Position numbers and translations under genes: made by a program | NCBI GenBank assembly: GCA_029465975.1 | Contig: CM055755.1 | Location: 7,814,427-7,878,426 of the forward strand | Direction: 5' to 3' | Length of the DNA stretch: 64,000 bases | From: Dallia pectoralis | Lineage: Eukaryota > Chordata > Actinopteri > Esociformes > Umbridae | Part shown: positions 37,001-48,601 of the stretch, one piece after another | How positions within the stretch are numbered: the first letter of the stretch is position 1 | Layout of the letters: every line of letters begins with the position of its first letter | Notes under the pieces: model-generated | The model's database searches: none | What the model was told of the DNA's origin: nothing | Seen by the model: only the letters and a program-made list of their open reading frames with translations

Positions 37001-37600
37001 GAAGTTAGGAAATGCTACTCGGGACAAAGTGCTTCCGTCCCCCTCGCGCTGCTTGCGTGGCTCACAGGGAAAAAACATGACGCGTCAGCTCTGGCTTCCC
37101 TTAACATCTACCCAGAGTATCCTGTATCTAGCCGAGGCCCCCCCCTCTGCAGACCGCCTTTCTTTAATTCCCCAACCTTTAAAAATGTGATGTCTGCAGC
37201 ACAATGCGATGCACGGACAAACGGCGTGGCTTTCCTTCCGCCCCCTCTGGCACATTCATCCATATTCACAGTGGCAGCTACGACCGGCCATAATACAGCC
37301 CACAGATAACCAGTGGCTGGACGCCGGGGGGCTCCTTTCCCGGGCCAAAGCGTTATTGAGGGGAACGAGTGAGCGGAGGCCGATTAAGGGACATCACATA
37401 CCTTTGATCTCTGGAGGCTTGGGCTCTAATACATTTTAAAGCGCAGCGGGAAAGCAGACAGCGTTGAGGTGAGACTCCCGCGTGCAGCAGCTCCTATATG
37501 GCTATCCACATCCCAGACACCCGTCTCACCACGGCTCAGGTTGGGAACGCCTGGGACTTCCTGTTGCTGCAGAACACAGGGGACAAGACAAGGAATTTAC
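34020..37600. other. Single-copy spacer
   Basis: No gene was recognised in about 3.6 kb of mostly AT-rich sequence. A G run lies at 34713-34722. A direct repeat of ATATATGATAA is at about 35706-35727. The interval 36960-37440 is GC-richer and may be regulatory. Confidence 0.4.
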
Positions 37601-37718
37601 CCAGGAATCAACCCAGGGACTCACACAGGAATCAACTCAGGGACCCACCCAGGAATCAACCCACCCAGGAATCAACCCAGGGACCCACCCAGGAATCAAC
37701 CAAGGAATCAACCCAGGG
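37601..37718. repeat. 12/24-bp minisatellite
   Basis: Repeats are built from CCAGGAATCAAC and CCAGGGACCCAC, alternating but with occasional skipped halves. About five 24-bp periods. All three plus frames are open through it as a consequence. Confidence 0.95.
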
Positions 37719-38951
37719 CTGACAAAACACATCACTTATTTAGATAGAGCCCTCCATTGCTAGGGTCTAGTGGTTCAAAATATCATGTCCATAAAAATAT
37801 AACAACCTATTTGCTCTGAAAATAATATTTGTTGGAGCTTAGTAATTATTTTATATACAAATAAGCATTTAATTTCCATTCTTTAATCATAAATACACAC
37901 TGTTTGAAAAATAAAATGTTTACTCTGGGAAGTCGGATGAGTTGAACTTATTAGATATAATTATGTAGCTGAAAACCAACCAGGGGTTTGAATCAACGCC
38001 ATCTGTGCGCCACTTGAAGTGCACAAAAGGTTGTCACCGGCAGTTCCCGGAGTGTTGACGTGTGGACACAACATCAGCTCCCAATACAGAGCTCGCTGCT
38101 CACACAGGTTCCTCCCAGAGGTGAGAAATGCCTCCGTTTCCATGGCAACTGAACTATTTCAAACTCTTGATCTGGAAGCGTCCACTTTAACGTTGGCTCG
38201 CGGACACTCTTATCGCGCGCTGCCAAGGTGGACTCCTGAGGCAGCAGGTAGTACGCCGGGACACTCGTGTACACGGGGGACTTCTGGGTTCTGTTTGTCA
38301 TTAATCAATTCTCTGCACACCTTTGATGTACTCCTATTTGGGATGTACACCTGTTTTTATATGTATGAACTGTGCCGTGGTCCAGACCAGAGGAAACGCT
38401 TCCAGCCACCGGTCTCTCTGCTGAACCGGTTTCCCTCAGATTCCAACTGACTCGATAAATTACTTAGCAACAGTCCCCAAATTCGAGGACGTTTTCTTAG
38501 AATTTCAGGAATATGGTTACCTAACGTCATGCTGCTGTCTGTTGCATCTGCAGAAAGTAGAGTACATTGTCACAATGTGGCTGAGACCATAAGAAACCCA
38601 GAGAGACTTGTATAAGCGCCTTTAAATGTGTGCTAAATCAAACTGTTGGAAACAGGAGAAAAAGGAAACAGACTATTGAATATGAACCCCAGAAGAAAAT
38701 ACTTTTTTTTACAAATTGGGCTCACAGAGTACAAACAGATGGTTGATATTATAAATATTAAGAAATTGCAGATTGTTTAAATGCGGAGAGGAACTGGCAC
38801 TCCCCGAAATCATTATTTACAGATTGTATATGTAAGGACTAGTGCAATGTGAAATATAAAGAATTACTGTGTACGCTAGCACAGTTAGGTTCAAACATTA
38901 GCATTCGGCACCTTTCCTAAGGCACTCCGAAACGCATATGAATTCTAAACA
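37719..38951. other. Single-copy spacer
   Basis: Unique sequence. A 143-codon plus-strand ORF at 38019-38450 shows no recognisable domain. The remainder is AT-rich. Confidence 0.4.
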
Positions 38952-38994
38952 GGGGGTATGTTGGGAGTATGTTGGGGGTATGTTGGGGGTATGT
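38952..38994. repeat. 12-bp G-rich short array
   Basis: Nearly four copies of GGGGGTATGTTG. The G runs are regularly spaced and could form a G-quadruplex on the plus strand. Confidence 0.9.
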
Positions 38995-39512
38995 GGATGT
39001 TATATACACAACCAAAAATAATGAGCATCATGGTACATTAAGAGCATGCCTACTCTAAAGATAACTATGTCCATTCCACTGCAGGTGAACTAATCACCTA
39101 TTGACCCGACCAAAGAAATATCACCTGTGAAACCTTCACACAGTGACACCTGTGGGACGTCTGCGTGCATTGCTGCTTCACTCTGGACTCAACCGAGAAA
39201 TTACAATCCACGGTTACCGGATTCCCTTCTTGCATTAGAAACATCAAAGAATGATCAGAGGAAAACTGTGCACGGTAAGTAGGCCTTCAGAAAACATGTC
39301 AAACAGGACATGTGGTATATAGTCAATGCCATGAACAAATGCAGTAAAAAGGCCTGGTGAATCAAAAGCATTGGAATACACTTGAAAATCAGAGGTCTGC
39401 CGATTGACTGGTATCGTTTAACACAGAGCAACCTAGCTGGGGGTGTTTCCCATCCTCCTGAGGTAGTGAGGGTTGGACAGTACGAAAAACAAGCTGCTTT
39501 TGTTCAGGCTGA
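38995..39512. other. Single-copy spacer
   Basis: Unique sequence. Nothing recognised. Confidence 0.4.
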
Positions 39513-39710
39513 AAATGGCCCGGTGTGTCTTTAAGTAATTACCGAAAGATTAAAGAAATGTACCCATCGAGAGAATACCTAGAGTATGCACGTGAAGGAG
39601 ATGGATCAAATGAACATCTGAAGCACCTCAACACAGTTAGAGGCTGGAGTAATGTCACGAGGAAACTATTCCAAGTAGAAAATGAAGCGCTGACAGATTG
39701 GTGCTGAGAT
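39513..39710 (+). other. Unrecognised 65-codon open stretch
   Basis: An open frame runs from a stop at 39510 to TGA at 39708. It has no ATG until NYRKIKEMYPSREYLEYARE, where M is internal. The amino acid mix (charged and aromatic residues in helical spacing, VRGWSNVTRKLFQVE) looks more protein-like than most ORFs here. However, there is no clear splice acceptor, no start codon at its head and no domain I can name. It could be a stray exon, an old transposon fragment or chance. Confidence 0.12.
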
Positions 39711-41116
39711 GTCTCTACGGTCTCCATATACTGTGAAACACCGACAGAACGATTGAGAAAACCCAGTGTTGTGTGTGCCAGCAGCTGCTGACATCGTTCA
39801 GTCGTCCGTTACACTGCCCGAAGGACCCTTTCAAAGGCTCCCCTCTATACAATAGCTCACTCACCCGTACGGCAGAAAAACGGACCGCACAGCTTTGAGC
39901 TTTACCGCTGCTTTGTAGGGCCCAGTACAGTATCACAAAACGCACCACGACAAAACAGGATTACATTTAACCTGCTGGCGGCTAGAATCGTAGCGTGACG
40001 AAACATAAAGACGGTGCAGTAGGAGATTATATTTCATTAATCATTTAAAGGCCCATACAGGTCTCTGTCAAGAGGTCAAGAGCACTCAGAATTGACTAAA
40101 TGGAAGAGTTTAAACATTCCTAGATTCCCGATATCTGTAACAACATGCGCATGAGTACTGCACAAATATAGGCAAGGCTGACAAACAAATCCTCCCATTT
40201 TTGGTATTTTACAACTTGATTTTTGTAAAATAGTCTACGGGCCAATAGCAGCTTTAATCCGTGGTTAAATACTCTTTAAACAACACTCAACGAATTCATC
40301 TAACTTTAGCTGCCGTAAGGTTGAAAACCACAGAAGAAATGAGGGCATATAGAGTGTCTGCAGTTCTGGACTTTCAGGAATCCACATTTTCGTATCTGAG
40401 TATTCTTCTACCAGCTACATCAATTTATTCGTACAATAACGTACAGTAAGCATGACTCGATCGGCAGCCTGGAGATTGGATGATGTTTCTTTAAGATAGA
40501 GGGGAGGAGCCTACAGCTATACAGTTGCCTGTGATTCGTCGACTGAGTTGCATAAAAAAACCTGCATACAGTACAAGTGTACCTAACTAATTCCAGTATT
40601 TCCATTATATCCAATTATTATTCTACATAACAGACTAAACGGGGTTTGAAAAATGTTTCTCGATGACGGAGTACAGCGTCTGAAGACAACATTGTCGTGT
40701 TTGCCAAGATTTCATCAAACTCTCCGACCATGTTTCTACACATCTGTCGATACACCAAAAACATTTGCATGTTATTACGTTCGGCAGGAAATCAGCAATT
40801 ACTGATGAAATAAAATGAACTGCTGTTTATGTTGACATATATCTGATGTTGGTTTATTCATGACTTCAGTGAAGGCTCAATTTATTGAATAGCTGCAGGG
40901 CATGTTTTAAAATATACACAGCGGTTCAGTACGAGTGATTTATTAAAAAAAGATCTCGAGAAGTGATGTTCAAACAGTGTGGACCGTTCGCACAGAAAAA
41001 CCACAGCCTCCAGGCCCAGCAACTGCGTCTGTGAACCCATTTCTTAAAGTTCTCCGGCTAAAAGTTAGCTTCACATAGCATGCGTGCGCGTTACAAAACG
41101 TTCTAGTAATGTATCC
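39711..41116. other. Single-copy spacer
   Basis: Unique sequence. 39780-39960 is GC-richer. No gene recognised. Confidence 0.4.
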
Positions 41117-41172
41117 ACAGTACCATTCAAAAGTTTGCGGTCCCTGGGGCCCCAGGAACAATCCTTGTTTGT
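41117..41172. mobile_element. Tc1-like element end fragment
   Basis: ACAGTACCATTCAAAAGTTT then GCGGTCCCTGG and ACAATCCTTGTTT resembles the end of a fish Tc1-like family (known form TACACTACCGTTCAAAAGTT). Only one end is visible. Confidence 0.55.
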
Positions 41173-42972
41173 GCGTAACGGTTGCAAGACAGGACATCGA
41201 ACTTCACTCCTTTAATGTTCACGTTTAAATAAAATAACGAACGACGGCTTGGCCCCATCCAGAACCTGTGGCTTATGACACGCAGGGCAGCTACCTAATT
41301 GGGGACAGCATAAATATCCACGCAGATATCCCTAAAAACCTGCTGTCAGAACCTGCTTTGCCCTCCAGGGAAACATGAATAGGATGTTGTCACATGGTTG
41401 TAACAAATATTTTCTCATTGAAATAACAGAGTCTTTCCAAGCTTTGCTTTTGTCGAAGAATACTTGTACAATGACAATCCTGCAGAACTTTATCAATCTA
41501 GTAATCGGGTTGTCCTGAACCCAGGACTGGCTGTTTCTGATAACGGGCCGCTGTACATCTATGCAGAATAATTTCCAGCTACAAAAGTCATTTATAACAT
41601 ACACAATGTCAACACTGTACAGCAGATCCATTCAATCTTATTTTATGAAAAAGTTGTTTTTCATTCAACAACAAGGACATTTCTATCTGACCCCGAACAT
41701 CAGAACGGTCGAGGGCATGTGATTTTCGTACTTCGATAATGATAGCCTAGTCGCGCGTATGGACCAAAATAGTTGACCCCTGGGATCAGGAAAAGCTCAG
41801 ACAGGGCAACATATACTTTACAAGCACATATGCATTTCAGCTGAGAGATACATGCACTCTCTCACACACTCGTCAAGATTAGAAAAAAACACACGATTGC
41901 AAATAGAGATTCACTGCTAGTTTCCTCAGAAGTGGACGAAAAAGAGAGAATTGGAATATTTCCTGGACTATCAACTTTAGTTGAGGAGATTTGCAGAGTT
42001 GAAATCCTGTTTGTGGCATACCAGAAACGCCCGTGGTCCGCAGAAAACAGACCCACATTGTAAACCAAATGTGAGCAAACAGAACAAACAGAACAGTGAG
42101 AAGAAGAAATGTGTCCCCAAGTTGGGAACAGCGACGCAGACAGTTATTTCATCAACATATGGACTGATCAAAGTAGCAGGGCGGTTTGCCCGTTAGCAGG
42201 GCTCAATCTTTCAAATCCCATTGCTAAGCAACCGGTGGTCCATCACATCATCAAACGATCCTGTTAGACACGACATGTGCAGGGAGCATCATTCCGTCTG
42301 CACAACCAACCACCAACAGAGGAAACCCAGACGCTGTGACTGAGTGGGGAGAGAGACGATACCCCGGGATTCAAATGTGATATGAGATCGCGTCAATGTT
42401 GTTTTATTGGACTGACAACAAATGAAACGCAGAAAACAAGAAAGCGAGAGAGAGAGAGAGAGAGAAGGAAACAGAGACAGATCAATACAAAGTGACTGGA
42501 AGGGGTCCTAGAAGAAGAGACATACAAGGACTCCGAGCCAAGAGGACATTTGGTTACTGAGCTTTCCAAAATAGAAGGACAGTAATTTATCACAGTTTAG
42601 CGGCGAGGCAGGAAGTGTTGGGATGAAGTGCCCCAGAAAAGGAATGATCTACGGGGCGAGGGGGAGGTAGGGCGGTGAGGGTGGGGGGAGAGAGGTGGAA
42701 CCTTGCCAGGGCCGTTGCCGGACAGAACAGACTCATTTAAGTGTCTGCCGTTCTGAATGGCAGTAGAGCTTCCTTTAGCAGTGGCAGAGACGACGTGTTT
42801 GGATTGTTGAGCAGTGTCTTTCTGTGGCCTGGGTCCTTAAATCAGCAGAGCCTGGCCCGGTCCAACCAGCAGCTGCCTCTCTCTCTGCTTGCCTCTGTAC
42901 CTTTATGACCCTTTACTTGTCTCTCTCTCCCTTTCTTCGCATCGGTCTCCATCTCCCACTTTACACGTCTCT
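41173..42972. other. Single-copy spacer with a (GA)n tract
   Basis: No gene was recognised. A (GA)n microsatellite lies at about 42447-42466. The stretch 42600-42720 is purine-rich and GC-rich. Confidence 0.45.
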
Positions 42973-43481
42973 TACCCTCTGTCCCCCTCGCTCACCCTCT
43001 GTCACCCTCTCTGTCCCTCTGTCACCCTCTCTGTCCCCCTCTCACCCTCTCTGCCCCCCTCTCTCCCTCTCTGTCCCCCCCTCTCACCCTCTCTGTCCCC
43101 CCCCTCTCACCCTCTCTGTCCCCCTCTCACCCTCTCTGTCCCCCCTCTCACCCTCTCTGTCCCCCTCTCACCCTCTCTGTCCCCCTCTCACCCTCTCTGT
43201 ACCCCCCTCTCACCCTCTCTGTACCCCCTCTCACCCTCTCTGTACCCCCCTCTCACCCTCTCTGTACCCCCTCTCACCCTCTCTGTACCCCCTCTCACCC
43301 TCTGTCCCACCCTCTGTCCCCCCTCTCACCCTTTGTCCCCCTCTCACCCTCTGTACCCCCCTCTCACCCTCTGTCCGCCCCTCTCACCCTCTGTCCCCCC
43401 TCTCACCCTCTGTCCCCCCTCTCACCCTCTGTCCCCCCTCTCACCCTCTGTCCCCCTCTCACCCTCTGTCCCCCCCTCTCA
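42973..43481. repeat. Polypyrimidine minisatellite (CTCTCACCCTCTGTCCCC type)
   Basis: About 500 bp of almost pure C/T on the plus strand is built from CTCTCACCCTCTCTGTCCCC, with variants lacking one CT or with GTACCC. Unit length varies between about 17 and 23 bp. Long homopurine-homopyrimidine mirror-like tracts can adopt triplex (H-DNA) structure. The Ser/Pro/Leu-rich ORFs across it are artefacts. Confidence 0.95.
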
Positions 43482-43603
43482 GACCTCAGCACCACATAGG
43501 GTTAGGCTGTTTTAGTGAAATAAGGGCGTCTGGACAGTATGACAAAAAGTATGTTTCTTTCTGCTCGTCTCTCTTCCCCTACTTCATTTCTGTTTCTCAT
43601 CCC

Positions 43604-43676
43604 GCACACACACACACACCACCCCCCCCCGCGCACACGCGCACGCACACACGCACACACACACGCACACTCCCCG
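43604..43676. repeat. CA/CG alternating tract
   Basis: (CA)n, then a C run, then alternating CGCA and CACA blocks. The alternating purine-pyrimidine composition is compatible with Z-DNA. Confidence 0.92.
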
Positions 43677-43816
43677 TGGTTCATATTCAACAACTCTCCA
43701 TCTCTCTTTCATACTGTACAACTCGACTCTTCCTCCGTCACGTCAACCTCTATTGAGCTCTGTGCTTCTCCGTCCACCTCCATCACCATATCCAAGGTCT
43801 CCTCTTCCCGTCGTGT

Positions 43817-43848
43817 CCCCCTCCCCCTCCCCCTCCCCCTCCCCCTCC

Positions 43849-43883
<35 letters not shown>

Positions 43884-43910
43884 CCTCTCCCTCTCCCTCT
43901 CCCTCTCTCT
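43817..43910. repeat. CCCTCN hexamer array with three phases
   Basis: Three consecutive blocks of a 6-bp period: CCCTCC repeats, then five CCCTCA repeats, then CCCTCT repeats. The minus strand therefore has more than a dozen evenly spaced runs of three or more G, a strong G-quadruplex candidate. It resembles but is not the telomeric CCCTAA repeat. Confidence 0.95.
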
Positions 43911-44772
43911 TTTTGCTGTCTAGGGAATAGGTAGGAATCAGAAACCCGGCAACCAGCCCTCACAGAAACAGAACAGAAACTCCAGCTAGATACGCCGACC
44001 CTGACAGTGTCCTTGTGCAAATCGCCAATCCCAAAGGTATCCAACTTGAGTACGTTAAGAGTAGCAGCACGACTCCATGACTTTGAATACTACCAGGACA
44101 GTAAGAGAGGCAGATGTGGCTGTAATGTACTAGCTCATGTGCATTAACAATGTAGGACCGTCAGTTTAATCTAGGTCCCCGGGGACATGAACGAACCAGG
44201 ATGTGAATCGGCAGTAGAACAATGGCAGCGTGTCTAAAACCGTCGCTGGAACCATGAAGCAACAGTCAACATTTGCTTTTACAAACTGCTTCTTTTACTA
44301 CTGACAGCCCTGACAAGCACTGACAAGGAATATTTTAATTTCTACCTGTCTCACCAACCTATATTCAGATTACCATCGTATCTGTAAGTTGGTTGTGATG
44401 CCTCTCTCTGTTTAATGACACACAGTCATTTCTACTACTAATTCTGAAGCATCGTTTTCATTGGTTGTAGCCTGATTAGACACCTCCCACAGCTGTAATG
44501 AATGTGTTCATGAAGGAATCAATACTCCCAAAAAGTTAATAAAAAAAATGTCCCATTCTGTAAAATCCATGTCCATTGCCAACAAAAAAAGACTACCTTT
44601 TAAAAGAAAACATATACTGTAATGAAATGATTGAGCAAATTGAATTTTGTTCCACCTTTGGGTCGGGGTTGTCCAATGGTACTTCCTGAAATGACGAGAG
44701 AAAGCAATCTAAAACGGCCACCCGAAGAGGCATGACAGCCATTAGCCATCACACATTTACCAGCTACACATG
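43911..44772. other. Single-copy spacer
   Basis: Unique sequence. Nothing recognised. Confidence 0.4.
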
Positions 44773-44845
44773 GACATACTATATATATATATATATATGA
44801 CATACAATATATATATATGACATACTAGATATACATGACATACTA
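44773..44845. repeat. (AT)n with GACATACTA inserts
   Basis: Three diminishing AT runs are separated by GACATACAAT, GACATACTAG and ACATGACATACT. The tract directly abuts the 3.7-kb minisatellite. Confidence 0.93.
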
Positions 44846-44846
44846 T

Positions 44847-47800
44847 TAACCCTCTACTTCACTGTCACCATATAAAAACCCTCTACCTCACAGTCACATC
44901 TATAAATCCTCTACCTCACTGTCACATCTATAAACCCTCTACCTCACTGTCACATCTATTAACCCTCTACCTCACTGTCACATCTATAAACCCTCTACCT
45001 CACTGTCACATCTAATAACCCGCTACCTCACTGTCACCATCTATAAACCCGCTACCTCACTGTCACATCTATAAACCCGCTACCTCACTGTCACCATCTA
45101 TAAACCCTCTACCTCACTGTCACCATCTATAAACCCTGTACCTCACTGTCACATCTATAAACCCTCTACCTCACTGTCACCATCTAATAACCCTTTACCT
45201 CACTGTCACCATCTAATAACCCTTTACCTCACTGTCACCATCTAATAACCCTCTACCTCACTGTCACCATCTAATAACCCTCTACCTCACTGTCACATCT
45301 ATAAACCCTCTACCTCACTGTCACCATCTAATAACCCTTTACCTCACTGTCACTTCTATTAACCCTCTACCTCACTGTTACCATCTATTAACCCTCTACC
45401 TCACTGTCACCATCTATAAACCCTCTACCTCACTGTCACATCTATAAACCCGCTACCTCACTGTCACATCTATAAACCCCCTACCTCACTGTCACCATCT
45501 ATAAACCCTCTACCTCACTGTCACCATCTATAAACCCTCTACCTCACTGTCACATCTATAAACCCTCTACCTCGCTGTCACCATCTAATAACCCTTTACC
45601 TCACTGTCACCATCTAATAACCCTCTACCTCACTGTCACCATCTAATAACCCTCTACCTCACTGTCACATCTATAAACCCTCTACCTCACTGTCACCATC
45701 TAATAACCCTTTACCGCACTGTCACATCTATTAAACCTCTACCTCACTGTCACCATCTAATAACCCTTTACCTCACTGTCACATCTATTAACCCTCTACC
45801 TCACGGTTACCATCTATAAACCCTCTACCTCACTGTCACCATCTAATAACCCTCTACCTCACTGTCACATCTATAAACCCTCTACCTCACTGTCACCATC
45901 TAATAACCCTCTACCTCACTGTCACATCTATTAACCCTCTACCTCCCTGTCACATCTATTAACCCTCTACCTCACTGTCACATCTATTAACACTCTACCT
46001 CACTGTCACCATCTAATAACCCTCTACCTCACTGTCACATCTATAAACCCGCTACCTCACTGTCACATCTATAAACCCGCTACCTCACTGTCACCATCTA
46101 TAAACCCTCTACCTCACTGTCACCATCTATAAACCCTCTACCTCACTGTCACATCTATAAACCCTCTACCTCGCTGTCACCATCTAATAACCCTTTACCT
46201 CACTGTCACCATCTAATAACCCTCTACCTCACTGTCACCATCTAATAACCCTCTACCTCACTGTCACATCTATAAACCCTCTACCTCACTGTCACCATCT
46301 AATAACCCTTTACCTCACTGTCACATCTATAAACCCGCTACCTCACTGTCACCATCTAATAACCCTCTACCTCACTGTCACATCTATAAACCCTCTACCT
46401 CACTGTCACCATCTAATAACCCTCTACCTCACTGTCACATCTATAAACCCGCTACCTCACTGTCACCATCTATAAACCCTCTACCTCACTGTCACCATCT
46501 ATAAACCCTCTACCTCACTGTCACATCTATAAACCCTCTACCTCGCTGTCACCATCTAATAACCCTTTACCTCACTGTCACCATCTATAAACCCTCTACC
46601 TCACTGTCACCATCTATAAACCCTCTACCTCACTGTCACATCTATAAACCCTCTACCTCGCTGTCACCATCTAATAACCCTTTACCTCACTGTCACCATC
46701 TAATAACCCTCTACCTCACTGTCACCATCTAATAACCCTTTACCGCACTGTCACATCTATTAAACCTCTACCTCACTGTCACCATCTAATAACCCTTTAC
46801 CTCACTGTCACATCTATTAACCCTCTACCTCACGGTCACCATCTATAAACCCTCTACCTCACTGTCACCATCTAATAACCCTCTACCTCACTGTCACATC
46901 TATAAACCCTCTACCTCACTGTCACCATCTAATAACCCTCTACCTCACTGTCACATCTATTAACCCTCTACTTCCCAGTCACCATCTAATAACCCTCTAC
47001 CTCACTGTCACATCTATTAACACTCTACCTCACTGTCACCATCTAATAACCCTCTACCTCACTGTCACCATCTAATAACCCTCTACCTCACTGTCACATC
47101 TATAAACCCTCTACCTCACTGTCACATATATTAACCCTCTACTTCCCTGTCACCATCTAATAACACTCTACCTCACTGTCACATCTAATAACCCTCTACT
47201 TCCCTGTCACCATCTATAAACCCTCTACCTCACTGTCACCATCTATAAACCCTTTACCTCACTGTCACATCTATTAACCCTCTACTTCCCAGTCACCATC
47301 TAATAACCCTCTACATCACCGTCACATCTATTAACCCTCTACTTCCCAGTCACCATCTAATAACCCTCTACCTCACTGTCACATCTATTAACCCTCTACT
47401 TCCCTGTCACATCTATAAACCCTCTACCTCACTGTCACATCTATTAACCCTCTACTTCCGAGGCACCATCTAATAACCCTCTACCTCACTGTCACATCTA
47501 TTAACCCTCTACTTCTTGGTCACCATCTATTAACCCTCTACTTCCCGGTCACCATCTATTAACCCTCTACTTCCCGGTCACCATCTATTAACCCTCTACT
47601 TCCCGGTCACCATCTATTAACCCTCTACTTCCCGGTCACCTCTATTAACCCTCTACTTCCCGGTCACCATCTATAAACCCTCTACCTCACTGTCACATCT
47701 ATTAACCCTCTACTTCCCTGTCACCATCTAATAACCCTCTACCTCACTGCCACATCTATAAACCCTCTACTTCATGGTCACATCTATAAACCCTCTACCT

Positions 47801-48581
47801 CACTGTCACATCTATAAACCCTCTACTTCCCGGTCACCATCTATTAACCCTCTACTTCCCGGTCACCATCTATAAACCCTCTACTTCCCGGTCACCATCT
47901 ATAAACCCTCTACTTCCCGGTCACCATCTATTTACCCTCTACTTCCCGGTCACCATCTATTAACCCTCTACTTCCCGGTCACCATCTATTAACCCTCTAC
48001 TTCCCGGTCACCATCTATTAACCCTCTACTTCCCGGTCACCATCTATAAACCCTCTACCTCACTGTCACATCTATAAACCCTTTACCTCACTGTCACATC
48101 TATAAACCCTCTACCTCACTGTCACATCTATTAACCCTCTACTTCCCGGTCACCATCTATAAACCCTCTACTTCCCGGTCACCATCTATAAACCCTCTAC
48201 TTCCCGGTCACCATCTATTTACCCTCTACTTCCCGGTCACCATCTATTAACCCTCTACTTCCCGGTCACCATCTATTAACCCTCTACTTCCCGGTCACCA
48301 TCTATTAACCCTCTACTTCCCGGTCACCATCTATAAACCCTCTACCTCACTGTCACATCTATAAACCCTTTACCTCACTGTCACATCTATAAACCCTCTA
48401 CCTCACTGTCACATCTATTAACCCTCTACTTCCCGGTCACCATCTATTAACCCTCTACTACCCGGTCACCATCTATAAACCCTCTACTTCCCGGTCACCA
48501 TCTATTAACCCTCTACTTCCCGGTCACCATCTATTAACCCTCTACTTCCCGGTCACCATCTATTAACCCTCTACTTCCCGG
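44847..48581. repeat. 3.7-kb minisatellite, 29/30-bp unit, about 125 copies
   Basis: The unit starts CTCTACCTCACTGTCACATC and continues TATAAACCC; a 30-bp form has CACCATCT and ATAATAACCC endings. The left 2.1 kb is dominated by CCTCACTGTCAC. The right 1.6 kb becomes dominated by CTTCCCGGTCACC. Rare markers show block copying: CTCGCTGTCA at 45571, 46170, 46542 and 46657; TTACCGCACT at 45711 and 46740 (1029 bp apart) with matching neighbours; and CTATTTACCC at 47928 and 48215 (287 bp apart) with matching neighbours. The array ends abruptly in a GC-only run. Frames are broken by stops, so it is not coding. Confidence 0.98.
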
Positions 48582-48601
48582 GGCGCGGGCGGCGGGGGGG
48601 T
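48582..48601. other. GC-only run at array edge
   Basis: The array's last CTTCCCGG runs straight into about 20 bases of pure G and C ending in seven G, then TTGGGTGCC. Such a motif is otherwise absent from this AT-rich neighbourhood. It may be a G-quadruplex former or an assembly join. Confidence 0.5.

Noticed and set aside
37469..37763. Overlapping 75-93-codon ORFs rich in NPG/ESTQ repeats
   Set aside because: They are translations of the 12/24-bp minisatellite in three frames.
42824..43756. Ser/Pro/Leu-rich 310-codon ORF
   Set aside because: It is an artefact of the CT-rich repeat; a second overlapping frame gives a similar product.
43817..43910. Telomeric repeat
   Set aside because: The hexamers are CCCTCC, CCCTCA and CCCTCT; none is CCCTAA.
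44847..48581. Interstitial telomere or CRISPR-like array
   Set aside because: Units contain one AACCC word per 29-30 bp, not TTAGGG tandem repeats, and there are no unique spacers between repeats. It is a minisatellite.
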